A DNA stretch of 64,000 bases from assembly GCF_001500045.1 (NCBI RefSeq), contig NZ_LQIX01000045.1, positions 1-64,000 of the forward strand, given 5' to 3'. Positions 35,113-43,145 of the stretch are shown here, one piece after another (the stretch's first letter is position 1; the number at the start of each line of letters is the position of its first letter). The DNA comes from Mycobacterium sp. GA-1199. GTDB lineage: Bacteria; Actinomycetota; Actinomycetes; Mycobacteriales; Mycobacteriaceae. The notes below the pieces were generated by a model. It was not told where the DNA came from. It saw only the letters and a program-made list of their open reading frames with translations, and did not search any database. Position numbers and translations under genes: made by a program.

Positions 35113-35172
35113 GTCGCCCCGGGGGTCTCGTTGACGACGCCGTGCCACTATGGAAATCTGATACCCAGATAT

Positions 35173-35187
35173 GAGAATCACGTTCTC
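35173..35187. promoter_or_regulatory. GAGAAT-N3-GTTCTC operator candidate
   Basis: GAGAATCACGTTCTC is an inverted repeat 31 bases before the P450 start. A perfect version, GAGAATGTTATTCTC, lies before the acyl-CoA dehydrogenase operon at 50916-50930. Confidence 0.6.
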
Positions 35188-35217
35188 GTTGCTTGAGATC
35201 GTCGAAACGGAGGGCGC

Positions 35218-36519
35218 ATGACCGAGGACCTCACCGAGGACATGACCAAGGTCGACTTCTTCCGGGACGGGCGTCTGACCGACGACCCGTACCCGTTCTA
35301 CGAGGCTCTGCGCAACAAGTGCCCGGTCGCCCGTGAGGACCACTACGGCGTGACGATGGTGACCGGCTGGCAGGAGGCCGTCGACGTCTACAACGACGCC
35401 GAGACGTTCTCGTCGTGCATCTCGGTGACCGGCCCGTTCCCGGGCTTTCCCGTTCCGCTCGAAGGGGACGACGTCACCGACCTGATCGTCGAACACCGCG
35501 ACGAGATCCCGTTCAGCGACCAGCTGCCGACCCTCGACCCGCCGACACACACCAACCACCGCGCCTTGCTGATGCGGCTGATCACGCCCAAGCGCCTCAA
35601 GGAGAACGAGGACGCGATGTGGCAGCTCGCCGACGACATCCTCGATGAGTTCCTCGCGCCTGGGCAGGGCGAGTTCATCAGCGGTTTCGCCGGGCCGTTC
35701 ACCCTGCGGGTGATCGCCGATCTACTCGGGGTGCCCGACGAGGACCGGCCTGAGCTGCTCGAGCGGTTGGCCCGCGGCACGCACGGCGGCGGGCTGGGCA
35801 ACGCCGAGAAGACTCTGACGAAGACGCCCCTGGAGTACCTCTACGAGGTGTTCGCCGAGTACGTCGAGGACCGTCGCCGCGAACCGCGTGACGATGTCCT
35901 GACGGGGTTGGCGACCGCGACGTTCCCGGACGGCACGGTGCCCGAGGTCGCCGACGTGGTCCGCGTCGCCACCAACGTGTTCTCTGCCGGCCAGGAGACC
36001 ACGGTGCGGCTACTCTCGACCGCGCTGAAGGTGCTCGGCGACCGACCCGATATTCAGCGCAAGCTGCGCGACGACCGCAGCCTGCTGCCGAACTTCATCG
36101 AGGAGTGCCTGCGCATCGAGAGTCCGGTCAAGGGCGACTTCCGGTTGTCGCGGGTGCCGACGACGGTGGGCGACCAGGCCCTCGGCGCCGGATGCACCGT
36201 GATGGTCATCAACGGTGCCGCCAACCGCGATCCGCGCCGCTTCGAGGATCCGGACAACTTCGATCCCGAGCGCAAGAACGCCCGTCAGCACCTGGCGTTC
36301 GGCCGCGGCATCCACAGCTGCCCAGGCGCGCCGCTGGCCCGGGCCGAGACCCGGGTCGGGCTGGAGCGACTGCTGGACCGCACCACCGACATCCGGATCA
36401 GCGAAGCGCATCACGGCCCCGCGGGAGAGCGTCGCTACAACTACATCCCGACCTACATCCTGCGCGGGCTGACCGAATTGCATCTGGAGTTCGACGTGGT
36501 CTCGGGTGATGCCGGATGA
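35218..36519 (+). CDS. Cytochrome P450
   Basis: A 433-residue P450 with I-helix FSAGQETTVRL, ExxR in EECLRIES and heme loop FGRGIHSCPG (Cys368). It is a paralogue of the P450 at 9492. ATG 35218 follows an inverted-repeat operator. Its stop overlaps the start of a [3Fe-4S] ferredoxin gene (ATGA), which is the expected redox partner. The DUF1330 protein follows in the same operon. Confidence 0.93.
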   Translation: MTEDLTEDMTKVDFFRDGRLTDDPYPFYEALRNKCPVAREDHYGVTMVTGWQEAVDVYNDAETFSSCISVTGPFPGFPVPLEGDDVTDLIVEHRDEIPFSDQLPTLDPPTHTNHRALLMRLITPKRLKENEDAMWQLADDILDEFLAPGQGEFISGFAGPFTLRVIADLLGVPDEDRPELLERLARGTHGGGLGNAEKTLTKTPLEYLYEVFAEYVEDRRREPRDDVLTGLATATFPDGTVPEVADVVRVATNVFSAGQETTVRLLSTALKVLGDRPDIQRKLRDDRSLLPNFIEECLRIESPVKGDFRLSRVPTTVGDQALGAGCTVMVINGAANRDPRRFEDPDNFDPERKNARQHLAFGRGIHSCPGAPLARAETRVGLERLLDRTTDIRISEAHHGPAGERRYNYIPTYILRGLTELHLEFDVVSGDAG

Positions 36520-36707
36520 AGGTCACCGTCGACGAGGATCGCTGCGCGGGCCACGGCATGTGCCTGACGCTGTGCCCCGAGGTGTTCGAGCTCAACGACG
36601 ACGGTTGGGCGGTGGCGAACCCGGAGGAGGTTCCTGCCGAGCTGGAATCCGCGGCGCGCGACGCGATCGCCAATTGCCCCGAACGCGCGATCCGCGAGAT
36701 CGACTGA
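36516..36707 (+). CDS. [3Fe-4S] ferredoxin (CxxHxxC type)
   Basis: A 63-residue ferredoxin with Cys10, His13, Cys16 and Cys54 (NCPE), where His occupies the fourth-ligand position of 4Fe proteins. Such single-cluster ferredoxins serve mycobacterial P450s. Cys20 is an extra cysteine just after the motif. The start overlaps the P450 stop by 4 bases. Two other ferredoxins in the window carry Asn and Phe at the His position. Confidence 0.92.
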   Translation: MKVTVDEDRCAGHGMCLTLCPEVFELNDDGWAVANPEEVPAELESAARDAIANCPERAIREID

Positions 36708-36751
36708 CAAGCACGCCGGCGGGTGCCGGCGATCAACACGAAGGAGCTCGA

Positions 36752-37039
36752 ATGGCGAAGGCGTACATCCTCATCACCGAGGACGTGAAGGATCCGGACG
36801 GTATGGCGGAGTACGGCAAGGTGGCCAGCCAGACGATGGCGAGCGCGAACCTGCTGGCGTTCGACCAGAAGGCCGAGGTGATCGAGGGCACCTGGCACGG
36901 CACGCAGACCGTGCTGCTCGAGTTCGAATCCGAGGAAGCGGCCAAGGCGTGGTACTACTCCGATGAGTACCAGGCCGCGGCGAAGCTGCGTCAGAGCGCC
37001 GCCGACTGCAACGGCGTCATCCTGCACGGGCTGGGATAG
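36752..37039 (+). CDS. DUF1330 domain protein
   Basis: A 95-residue protein, MAKAYILITEDVKDPDGMAEYGKVA..., with the dimeric alpha/beta-barrel DUF1330 pattern (GMAEY, EVIEGTWHG, LLEFESEEAAKAWYYSDEYQ). AAGGAG lies 5 bases before ATG 36752. Its role is not known; in this place it probably accompanies the P450/ferredoxin pair. A repeat-containing spacer follows before the convergent hydrolase. Confidence 0.85.
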   Translation: MAKAYILITEDVKDPDGMAEYGKVASQTMASANLLAFDQKAEVIEGTWHGTQTVLLEFESEEAAKAWYYSDEYQAAAKLRQSAADCNGVILHGLG

Positions 37040-37077
37040 TCGCGCGTCCAGACCGACGCGCACACTCGCGCGGCGTG

Positions 37078-37130
37078 AACGTGCACAAAGTGCGGCTACC
37101 GCGCGGTGTGTCGTGTGCAAACACGCACGC
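37078..37130. repeat. Intergenic repeat, copy 1 (GAACGTGCRCAAAGTGC type)
   Basis: This spacer between convergent genes starts GAACGTGCACAAAGTGC and ends GTGTGCAAACACGCAC, with a small stem CGTGT/ACACG. A related element lies at 47933-47984. It may act as a terminator; similar elements seem to be dispersed in mycobacterial intergenic DNA. Confidence 0.6.
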
Positions 37131-37142
37131 TCAGCAGAACTT

Positions 37143-37922
37143 TCAGGCGGACACCAGCGGGCCGGTGGGCTTTGTCGTCGTGGCGTGCACCAGCAGTTCA
37201 GCGAGTTCGCGCGGCCGGGACAGAAACGGCGAGTGCGACGTGTCGATGGTCAACTGTTCGACGCCGAGGCGACGCGTGACCGTGTCGGCCAGCCAGCGCG
37301 GCATCGACTGATCCTGGAGACAACGAATGAAGCTGCGGGGGAGATCGGCCTCCCAGAACCGCGGCACGGACACCGGCGTCACCGTCGTGTCGCCGAAGCG
37401 CTCGGGGCCCAGGCGCTCGAAGGCCCAGCGCGCGGTGGCCTCGTCGCAATCGTGGTAGAAGTAACGCCACGCGCCTTCGAAGTCTGCGAACCTCATCGCG
37501 CCGTCATCGTCGAACTTCAAGTAGCCCAACATCTCTCCGACGTCGGCGTCGAAGTCTTCGCCTAGTTCGTCGCCGTCGTCGCGCATCGCCATCGCTTCGG
37601 GATAGGTGCGACCCTCACGGGGCAGCGACGCCGCGAGGTAGGTGATGTGACTGACCAGATGGGGTGCGGCGTCGGCCGCCAGCGTGGCGTCGAAGCCGCC
37701 GTCGGAATGGCCGACTAGCACGCTCTTGACCGAACCGGCTGCCCGCAGCGCCGCCACGATCGCGTCGCGGCGGTTGGCCAGCGTCGAATCCTCGTCGACC
37801 CGTGCGCCGTGTCCCGGCAGATCCACCGCGACCGCGTCATGGCCCATCGCCGTCAGCTCGTCGATCACCCGCTCCCAGCACCAGGCGGCGTGAAAGCCGC
37901 CGTGCACGAAGACGAACCGCAT
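37143..37922 (-). CDS. Alpha/beta hydrolase
   Basis: A 259-residue hydrolase of the HNL/esterase type. FVHGGFHAAWCW forms the oxyanion loop, VGHSDGGFD holds the nucleophilic Ser, and the His lies in DTSHSPFLS. ATG 37922 overlaps the P450 stop by one base (TGATG). It is the last gene of the long minus-strand operon, so it probably hydrolyses an ester or C-C bond made by the oxygenases upstream. Confidence 0.87.
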   Translation of the reverse strand: MRFVFVHGGFHAAWCWERVIDELTAMGHDAVAVDLPGHGARVDEDSTLANRRDAIVAALRAAGSVKSVLVGHSDGGFDATLAADAAPHLVSHITYLAASLPREGRTYPEAMAMRDDGDELGEDFDADVGEMLGYLKFDDDGAMRFADFEGAWRYFYHDCDEATARWAFERLGPERFGDTTVTPVSVPRFWEADLPRSFIRCLQDQSMPRWLADTVTRRLGVEQLTIDTSHSPFLSRPRELAELLVHATTTKPTGPLVSA

Positions 37923-39127
37923 CAACTCAGGGCGCGCACCGGAACATGCGACCAACCCGCGACATTCTGCATCGCCACGCGCCGGCAGTCGTCCCACAGC
38001 ACTTCGTAACGGGGGATCAGATCGAGCAGCCGCTCCAGCGCGATCGCCGTCTCCATCCGCGCCAACGCCGCGCCCAGGCAGCTGTGGATGCCGTAGCCGA
38101 ATCCCAGGTTCTGCGCCTCGGTGCGGTTGCGGTCGATGTCGAAGGTGTCGGCGTCGGTGAAGGCCTCGGGATCGCGGTGCGCCGAGGCCTGCAGGAGGAA
38201 CACCGGCTTGCCCTCGGGGATCGTCACGCCGTGCAGCTCGACGTCACGCATCGAGCGTCGCACGTTGTAGTGCACCGGCGGCTCGTAGCGCAGCAGTTCC
38301 TCGACCGCGGCCGGGATCTTGTCGCGGTCGTCGAGGAGCTTCTGCCACTGGTCGGGGTGGCGGGCGAACGTCACCGCCGCGTTGCCGACCAACTTGGTGA
38401 CGGTCTCCGCGCCGGCACCACCGAGAAGCGTTGCGAATCCCGCGATCTCGAAGTCGTCGAGCGACTCCTTCTCACCGTCCTCGCGGGTGATCTCGGCGGC
38501 CACCAGGCGGCTGAACATGTCGTCCTGCGGGTTGGCGCGCCGCTCTCCGATCAGCTGGAAGTAGAGACCCATGGCTTCGCCGATGGCCTGCATACCCTCT
38601 TCGGACATGTCGACCTGGCCGGGCTCACGATGCAGCGATTTGTCCACCCATTCTCGGACCTGCTGCCGGTGTTCCTCTGGCACACCGAGCATCTGGGTGA
38701 TGACTTCGACCGGGAAGAACGCGGAGAAGTCGCTGACGACGTCGAAGTGGGCGGGGTCGGCCTTGGCGATGTACCTGTCGATGGTCTCGGTAACCATCGG
38801 CCGCATCGCCTCGATCGCGCGCGGGGTGAACACCTTGTTCACCAGGCTGCGCATGTGGCGATGTTCGGGCGGATCCATGAGGATGATCATCTTCGCCGGC
38901 ATCGGTTCGTCGGAGCGGATGGTCGCCAGATCCAGCCCGTACGCCGAGGAGTAGGTCGCGAAATCCTTATAGGCCGCGGCTACGTCCTCGTGCCGCGACA
39001 ACGCGTAGAAGTCGAGTTCCTCGTTGTAGTAGACCGGTGCTTCCTCGCGCAGGCGCGCGTAGATCTCCCACGGTCCGTCGAAGTACTCCTGCGAGAACGG
39101 GTCGAAGACGACTTTCGACGTCGTCAT
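37922..39127 (-). CDS. Cytochrome P450 (tandem copy 2)
   Basis: A 401-residue P450 with GGAGAETVTKL in the I-helix, EELLRYEPP (ExxR) and heme loop FGYGIHSCLG (Cys350). It is clearly homologous to the P450 at 39321 (shared VFDP-SQE-F, MDPPEHRHMRSLVNKVFTPRAI / LLNKAFTPRAI, NVAG-HVPVR). The two copies flank a ferredoxin gene and overlap it by 4 bases on each side, which implies an ancestral duplication. ATG 39127 is chosen; the upstream extension is the ferredoxin gene. Confidence 0.92.
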   Translation of the reverse strand: MTTSKVVFDPFSQEYFDGPWEIYARLREEAPVYYNEELDFYALSRHEDVAAAYKDFATYSSAYGLDLATIRSDEPMPAKMIILMDPPEHRHMRSLVNKVFTPRAIEAMRPMVTETIDRYIAKADPAHFDVVSDFSAFFPVEVITQMLGVPEEHRQQVREWVDKSLHREPGQVDMSEEGMQAIGEAMGLYFQLIGERRANPQDDMFSRLVAAEITREDGEKESLDDFEIAGFATLLGGAGAETVTKLVGNAAVTFARHPDQWQKLLDDRDKIPAAVEELLRYEPPVHYNVRRSMRDVELHGVTIPEGKPVFLLQASAHRDPEAFTDADTFDIDRNRTEAQNLGFGYGIHSCLGAALARMETAIALERLLDLIPRYEVLWDDCRRVAMQNVAGWSHVPVRALS

Positions 39128-39324
39128 GCGTCTTCGATCGAGATCGCCTGGCGCGGGCACTGCCGCACGGCTTCTCGGACCTGCTGCTCGTTCTCCGGCG
39201 TCACTTCTTCCTGAAGGACGTGCAGGTAGTCCTGCTCATCCAGATCGAACACCTCGGGGATGATGCCCATGCACACCCCGTTGCTCTCACAGAGCCCGAA
39301 GTCAACGATGATCTTTTGAGTCAT
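39124..39324 (-). CDS. [3Fe-4S] ferredoxin (CxxNxxC type)
   Basis: A 66-residue ferredoxin: Cys12, Asn15, Cys18 (LCESNGVCMG) and Cys56 (QCPR). Asn takes the place of the usual fourth ligand. It lies between two P450 genes and overlaps both by 4 bases, so it should be the electron donor to one or both. Published work on mycobacterial ferredoxins shows such variants differ in redox potential and P450 preference. Confidence 0.92.
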   Translation of the reverse strand: MTQKIIVDFGLCESNGVCMGIIPEVFDLDEQDYLHVLQEEVTPENEQQVREAVRQCPRQAISIEDA

Positions 39325-40523
39325 TTCAACACCCTCACCGGGACGTGGTGGTATCCGGCCACATTCTGCATGTGCACACGTTCGAGACCGTCGAAGTTCA
39401 CCTCGTAACGCGGCATGAAATCGAGTAGGTGCTCGAGTGCGATCGTGGTCTCCAGACGGGCCAGCGCGGCGCCCAGGCAGCTGTGGATGCCGTATCCGAG
39501 GCCGAGGTTCGGCGACTGGGTGCGATCCCGGGTGATGTCGAACGTCTCGGCGTTGTCGAACGCGCGGGGATCGCGGTTGGCGGCCGCCTTCATCAGGAAC
39601 ACCGGCTTGTGTGCCGGGATGGTGCCGCTGGGCACCTCGGCCTCCTTCAGCGTGTAGCGCACGTTGTACTGCACCGGCCCGACGTAGCGCAACAGTTCTT
39701 CGACGGCGGCGGGGACGAGGCTGCGGTCGTCGAGCAGCATCTGCCACTGCTCCGGGTGCCGGGCGAACTCGACCACCGCGCTGCCGACGAGCTTGGTGAC
39801 CGTTTCGGCGCCGGCGCCGCCGAGCAGCGCGAGGAACCCGGTGATCTCCAGGTCATCGAGCTGCCGCATCTCGCCGTTCTCGCCGGGAATCTCGGCGCGG
39901 ATGAGACGGCCGATCATGTCGTCCTGCGGATTCTGCCGCCGCTCCTGCACGAGCCCGTAGTAATACACGCCCGAGTCGATGTTGGCCTGCATGGCTTCGT
40001 CGGACAACCCGATCTGACCGGGCTCGCGCTCGAGGCCCTTGTCGATCCAGCGCCGGACCTGTTGACGGAACTCCTCCGGCACCCCCGCCATCCGGGTGAT
40101 CACCTCGACCGGGAACGGCCCGGAGAAGTCCTGCACCACATCGAAGTTGTCGGGATCGACCTTCGACAGGTACTGCTCGACGAGTTCGGTGATGGTTTCG
40201 CGCTGCGACTGGATGGCCCGCGGTGTGAACGCCTTGTTGAGCAGGCTGCGCATGTGCCGGTGCTCGGGCGGATCCATGAAGATGATCGACTTGTGCGGAG
40301 CCTCCTCGGAGCGCACCATGGCCAAGTCACACCCTCGCGACGAGGAGAACGCCTCGTGGTCCTTGAGCGCTGCGGCCACGTCGGCGTGCCGCGTCAGCGC
40401 ATAGAAGTCGCCGCCCTCGTCGTAGTAGATCGGCGCTTCGTCCCGCATCCGTTGGTAGATCTCGTACGGGTTGTCGAAGAACTCCTGCGACACCGGGTCG
40501 AACACGAGTTTGGGCTTGGTCAT
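39321..40523 (-). CDS. Cytochrome P450 (tandem copy 1)
   Basis: A 400-residue P450 with GGAGAETVTKL, EELLRYVGP and heme loop LGYGIHSCLG (Cys349). It is the first of a P450-ferredoxin-P450 block. A 113-base gap with an inverted repeat separates it from the preceding beta-hydroxyacid dehydrogenase gene, so it may have its own promoter. The most diverged stretches versus the second copy are the region near 185-205 and the segment after residue 285, where substrate contacts usually lie. Confidence 0.92.
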   Translation of the reverse strand: MTKPKLVFDPVSQEFFDNPYEIYQRMRDEAPIYYDEGGDFYALTRHADVAAALKDHEAFSSSRGCDLAMVRSEEAPHKSIIFMDPPEHRHMRSLLNKAFTPRAIQSQRETITELVEQYLSKVDPDNFDVVQDFSGPFPVEVITRMAGVPEEFRQQVRRWIDKGLEREPGQIGLSDEAMQANIDSGVYYYGLVQERRQNPQDDMIGRLIRAEIPGENGEMRQLDDLEITGFLALLGGAGAETVTKLVGSAVVEFARHPEQWQMLLDDRSLVPAAVEELLRYVGPVQYNVRYTLKEAEVPSGTIPAHKPVFLMKAAANRDPRAFDNAETFDITRDRTQSPNLGLGYGIHSCLGAALARLETTIALEHLLDFMPRYEVNFDGLERVHMQNVAGYHHVPVRVLK

Positions 40524-40558
40524 GGTCTCCTCTTTCGCGGCGGGCTGTCGACCGCTTC

Positions 40559-40586
40559 CGTTACGCGAGGGCGCAATAATGTAACG
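40559..40586. promoter_or_regulatory. Inverted repeat upstream of the tandem P450 block
   Basis: CGTTAC (40559-40564) and GTAACG (40581-40586) are perfect inverted arms with a 16-base spacer, 35 bases before the P450 start. It is a possible regulator site marking an internal promoter of the operon. Confidence 0.4.
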
Positions 40587-40636
40587 CCTCTAGTATGCCT
40601 CACCGGATGCCTCCTGGTAAGGGGAATCGCCGCTGT

Positions 40637-41431
40637 TTATGGCCGGATCCCGGCATCGAAGATCCCGTCGAGCAGGCCCAGGTCGCTGCCCAGTTCGCCC
40701 GCGATCTGGCGAACCACTGCGACGTCTTTACCGATGAACTCTCCGACGTCGGCGACGAAGCCCCGAACCGAGCCGCGCGCGGCGATGAACTCGCCGACCC
40801 GGCTGGCGCCGCTGCCGTGGGTGAGCGATGTGAGCAGCTCTGCCTCGCCGACGCCGAGCCGGGCGCCGAGGTCGACAGCGGTGCGCAGCAGGCCGATCTG
40901 GGCGGCGAACAGGCTGTTGTTGACGAGCTTGACGGCCTGGCCCGCTCCGAGTTCACCGACGTGCAGGATCGGCTCGCCGTAGCTGGCGAGCACCGGCCGG
41001 ACCTTGTCGACCGCGGCGTGGGTGCCGCCGACGAACAGCGTCACCTCGCCGGCCGCGATGTTGTGCGGGCCGCCGCTGACCGGCGCGTCGACGACGTCGA
41101 TGTCGGCGAACTCGGCCGCCAGCTTTCGGGCGGTGGCCGGGCTACCCGTGGTGTGGATGATCAGCACACTGCCCGGCTGCATGCCCGCCGCCAGGCCGTC
41201 GTTCAGGCACACCTGCTGGACCTGCTCGTCGGTGAACACGCAGACGACCACGACGTCGGCCCCGTCGGCGACATCAGCCGCACGGGTTACCGGCTGCGCG
41301 CCGATATCGCCTACCGCGGCGCATTTCTCGTCGGTCCTGCCCAGTGCGCGCACGTCGTGACCGGCATCGACGAGGCGGCGCACCATCGGCGCGCCCATTC
41401 GCCCCGCCCCCACGAAGCCGACGCGCGTCAC
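40637..41431 (-). CDS. NAD(P)-dependent beta-hydroxyacid dehydrogenase (tandem copy 2)
   Basis: A 264-residue member of the 3-hydroxyisobutyrate dehydrogenase family: GFVGAGRMGAPM binds NAD(P), DAPVSGGPHNI is the substrate signature and KLVNNSLF contains the catalytic Lys. Starts 4 bases inside its paralogue. Family members oxidise beta-hydroxyacids or reduce imines; the role here is not known. Confidence 0.87.
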   Translation of the reverse strand: MTRVGFVGAGRMGAPMVRRLVDAGHDVRALGRTDEKCAAVGDIGAQPVTRAADVADGADVVVVCVFTDEQVQQVCLNDGLAAGMQPGSVLIIHTTGSPATARKLAAEFADIDVVDAPVSGGPHNIAAGEVTLFVGGTHAAVDKVRPVLASYGEPILHVGELGAGQAVKLVNNSLFAAQIGLLRTAVDLGARLGVGEAELLTSLTHGSGASRVGEFIAARGSVRGFVADVGEFIGKDVAVVRQIAGELGSDLGLLDGIFDAGIRP

Positions 41432-42246
41432 CGCGGATGGTCCATGTTGCGCAACGCCGTATCGGCCACGGTGAACACCGACCCCTCCGGTACCGATGCG
41501 GTGGCCGCGATGCTGGCCGCATGCCGAACATCCTTCTGCAGCAACGCGCCCGCGATCGGGGCCAGCCCTTCGACCGTGCCGCCGAATATCGCAATGCTGC
41601 CCAATGCCTTGCTGGTGGCCGAACCGCCGTTGAGCACCTCGGCCAGGCGCACACGCGGAATGCCAAGGGATTCACCGAGATCGAGTGTGCTCAGCGCGCT
41701 GCCGAGATTGGCGGTGAACAGCAGGTTGTTCAGGATTTTCGTGACCTGTCCGCTGCCCAGGGGGCCGAGATGCACGATCGGGTCGGCGTAGGTCGCGAAC
41801 ACGGGGCGGCAGCGTTCGACGACGTCCTCCTCGCCGCCGACCATCACCAGCAGCTTGCCCTCCTCAACGGCGGGCCCACCGCCGCTCACCGGTGCGTCGA
41901 TGACCGAAACCCCTTGTTTGGCCGCGACTTCGGCGATCTCCCTACAGGTGTCGGGATGCACGGTGCTGTGAATGGCGATGACCGCTCCGGAAGCAAGGCC
42001 GGCGAGGACACCGGTCTCACCGTTGAGGACTTCTCGCACGTCATCGTCGCCGACCACGCACAGGCACACCAGATCACTGGCCGCGGCCAACTCCGCAGGC
42101 GTACTCGCGGTCTTCGCAGCCGTACCCGCGTACGGTTCTAGGCTGGCCGCCCGCCGTGCCCACAGCGTGGTCTCGAATCCGCCCTCGACGATCCTGCGGG
42201 CCATGGGGCCGCCCTGGCTGCCCAGTCCGATGAATCCGACGCGCAT
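41428..42246 (-). CDS. NAD(P)-dependent beta-hydroxyacid dehydrogenase (tandem copy 1)
   Basis: A 272-residue enzyme with GFIGLGSQGGPM, DAPVSGGGPAVEEGK and KILNNLLF. It is related to the next gene but well diverged, so the pair is an old duplication, perhaps forming a heteromer or serving two stereoisomers. ATG 42246 overlaps the hydrolase stop by one base; the TTG before it is not needed. Confidence 0.87.
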   Translation of the reverse strand: MRVGFIGLGSQGGPMARRIVEGGFETTLWARRAASLEPYAGTAAKTASTPAELAAASDLVCLCVVGDDDVREVLNGETGVLAGLASGAVIAIHSTVHPDTCREIAEVAAKQGVSVIDAPVSGGGPAVEEGKLLVMVGGEEDVVERCRPVFATYADPIVHLGPLGSGQVTKILNNLLFTANLGSALSTLDLGESLGIPRVRLAEVLNGGSATSKALGSIAIFGGTVEGLAPIAGALLQKDVRHAASIAATASVPEGSVFTVADTALRNMDHPR

Positions 42247-43145
42247 CAATCCGCCTCCACTTTCTGCTCAGCCTTCTCTTCGGCGTCTCGTCGGGCCGCG
42301 ACACATTGCTCGACGAATGACAAGACCCTGTCGTGGTAGTCCGCGGCAGCGAACGACAGTGACAGGTTGTGACCGGCGCCGGCCTGTTCGTTGAGTACGA
42401 AGCGGGGCGCGGCGGCGAACGCCGCGGCGATGTCGGCCAGCGACTCGGGGTCGGTACGCCACACCCGTTCGTGTTCGGCGACGGTGAACTGCACCGGCAC
42501 CTCGACCCGGGCGGCCAGTGCCGGAAAGTCCTGCCGCGGCCAGTTTTTCGTCATCTCGGACTCGTAGGGCGCACCCGTCGACGAATTCGTGATGCCCGAG
42601 AGCACCTCGGGCGGGTACATGTCGGCGGGTTCCCACAACAGGTCGCGCAGTCCGGCCGGCCGCCGGGTGGCCGTCGTCGCCTTCAAGATCTCGGCCGCGG
42701 CGTCCGCGTACCGTAACCCGGTGCCGGCCAGGCCGAGTCCGAGCACGTCCGCCTGTGCGGCACGGGCGTCGGCGGCCATGCGCACGGCCAGTTCACAGCC
42801 CGCCGAGTGGCCGAGCAGGAACAGCCCTGCGCCGCGCGGGTTCTGGCCCAGGACCTTGTCGACGGCGCCATAGGCGAGTGCCACCCGCTGCTCGGGTTGG
42901 TGCATAGCGTCGGGATAAGGTGCCGAACTGCCGTAGCCGGGACGGTCCAGCGCCACGACCGTGATACCGCGGGCCGGGCCGGCGCGTAACAGCGACAGCT
43001 CGGGATGGCCGGGGCAGTCGAAATACGCTGCGGTGCTTGCGCCCCCGTGGAAGGCAACGACGACGGTCGCCGGATTGTCGGCCTCGGCGACCAGGCCGGA
43101 CATGGGTACGCCGTCGACGAGGACGACGCGGGGGCGGGGGTTCAC
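42246..43145 (-). CDS. Alpha/beta hydrolase
   Basis: A 299-residue hydrolase. VVAFHGGASTAAYF is the oxyanion strand, LLGHSAGCELAV holds the Ser nucleophile and AGAGHNLSLS the His. GTG 43145 overlaps the end of the DUF35-thiolase gene by 4 bases. It could hydrolyse the CoA ester or an ester formed in the pathway. The C-terminal tail is rich in Glu and Lys. Confidence 0.85.
   Translation of the reverse strand: MNPRPRVVLVDGVPMSGLVAEADNPATVVVAFHGGASTAAYFDCPGHPELSLLRAGPARGITVVALDRPGYGSSAPYPDAMHQPEQRVALAYGAVDKVLGQNPRGAGLFLLGHSAGCELAVRMAADARAAQADVLGLGLAGTGLRYADAAAEILKATTATRRPAGLRDLLWEPADMYPPEVLSGITNSSTGAPYESEMTKNWPRQDFPALAARVEVPVQFTVAEHERVWRTDPESLADIAAAFAAAPRFVLNEQAGAGHNLSLSFAAADYHDRVLSFVEQCVAARRDAEEKAEQKVEAD

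Noticed and set aside
37802..40982. Long plus-strand frames (470 and 517 codons) over the P450-ferredoxin-P450 block
   Set aside because: The minus strand encodes complete P450s and a ferredoxin with heme and FeS ligands; the plus frames have no family pattern.
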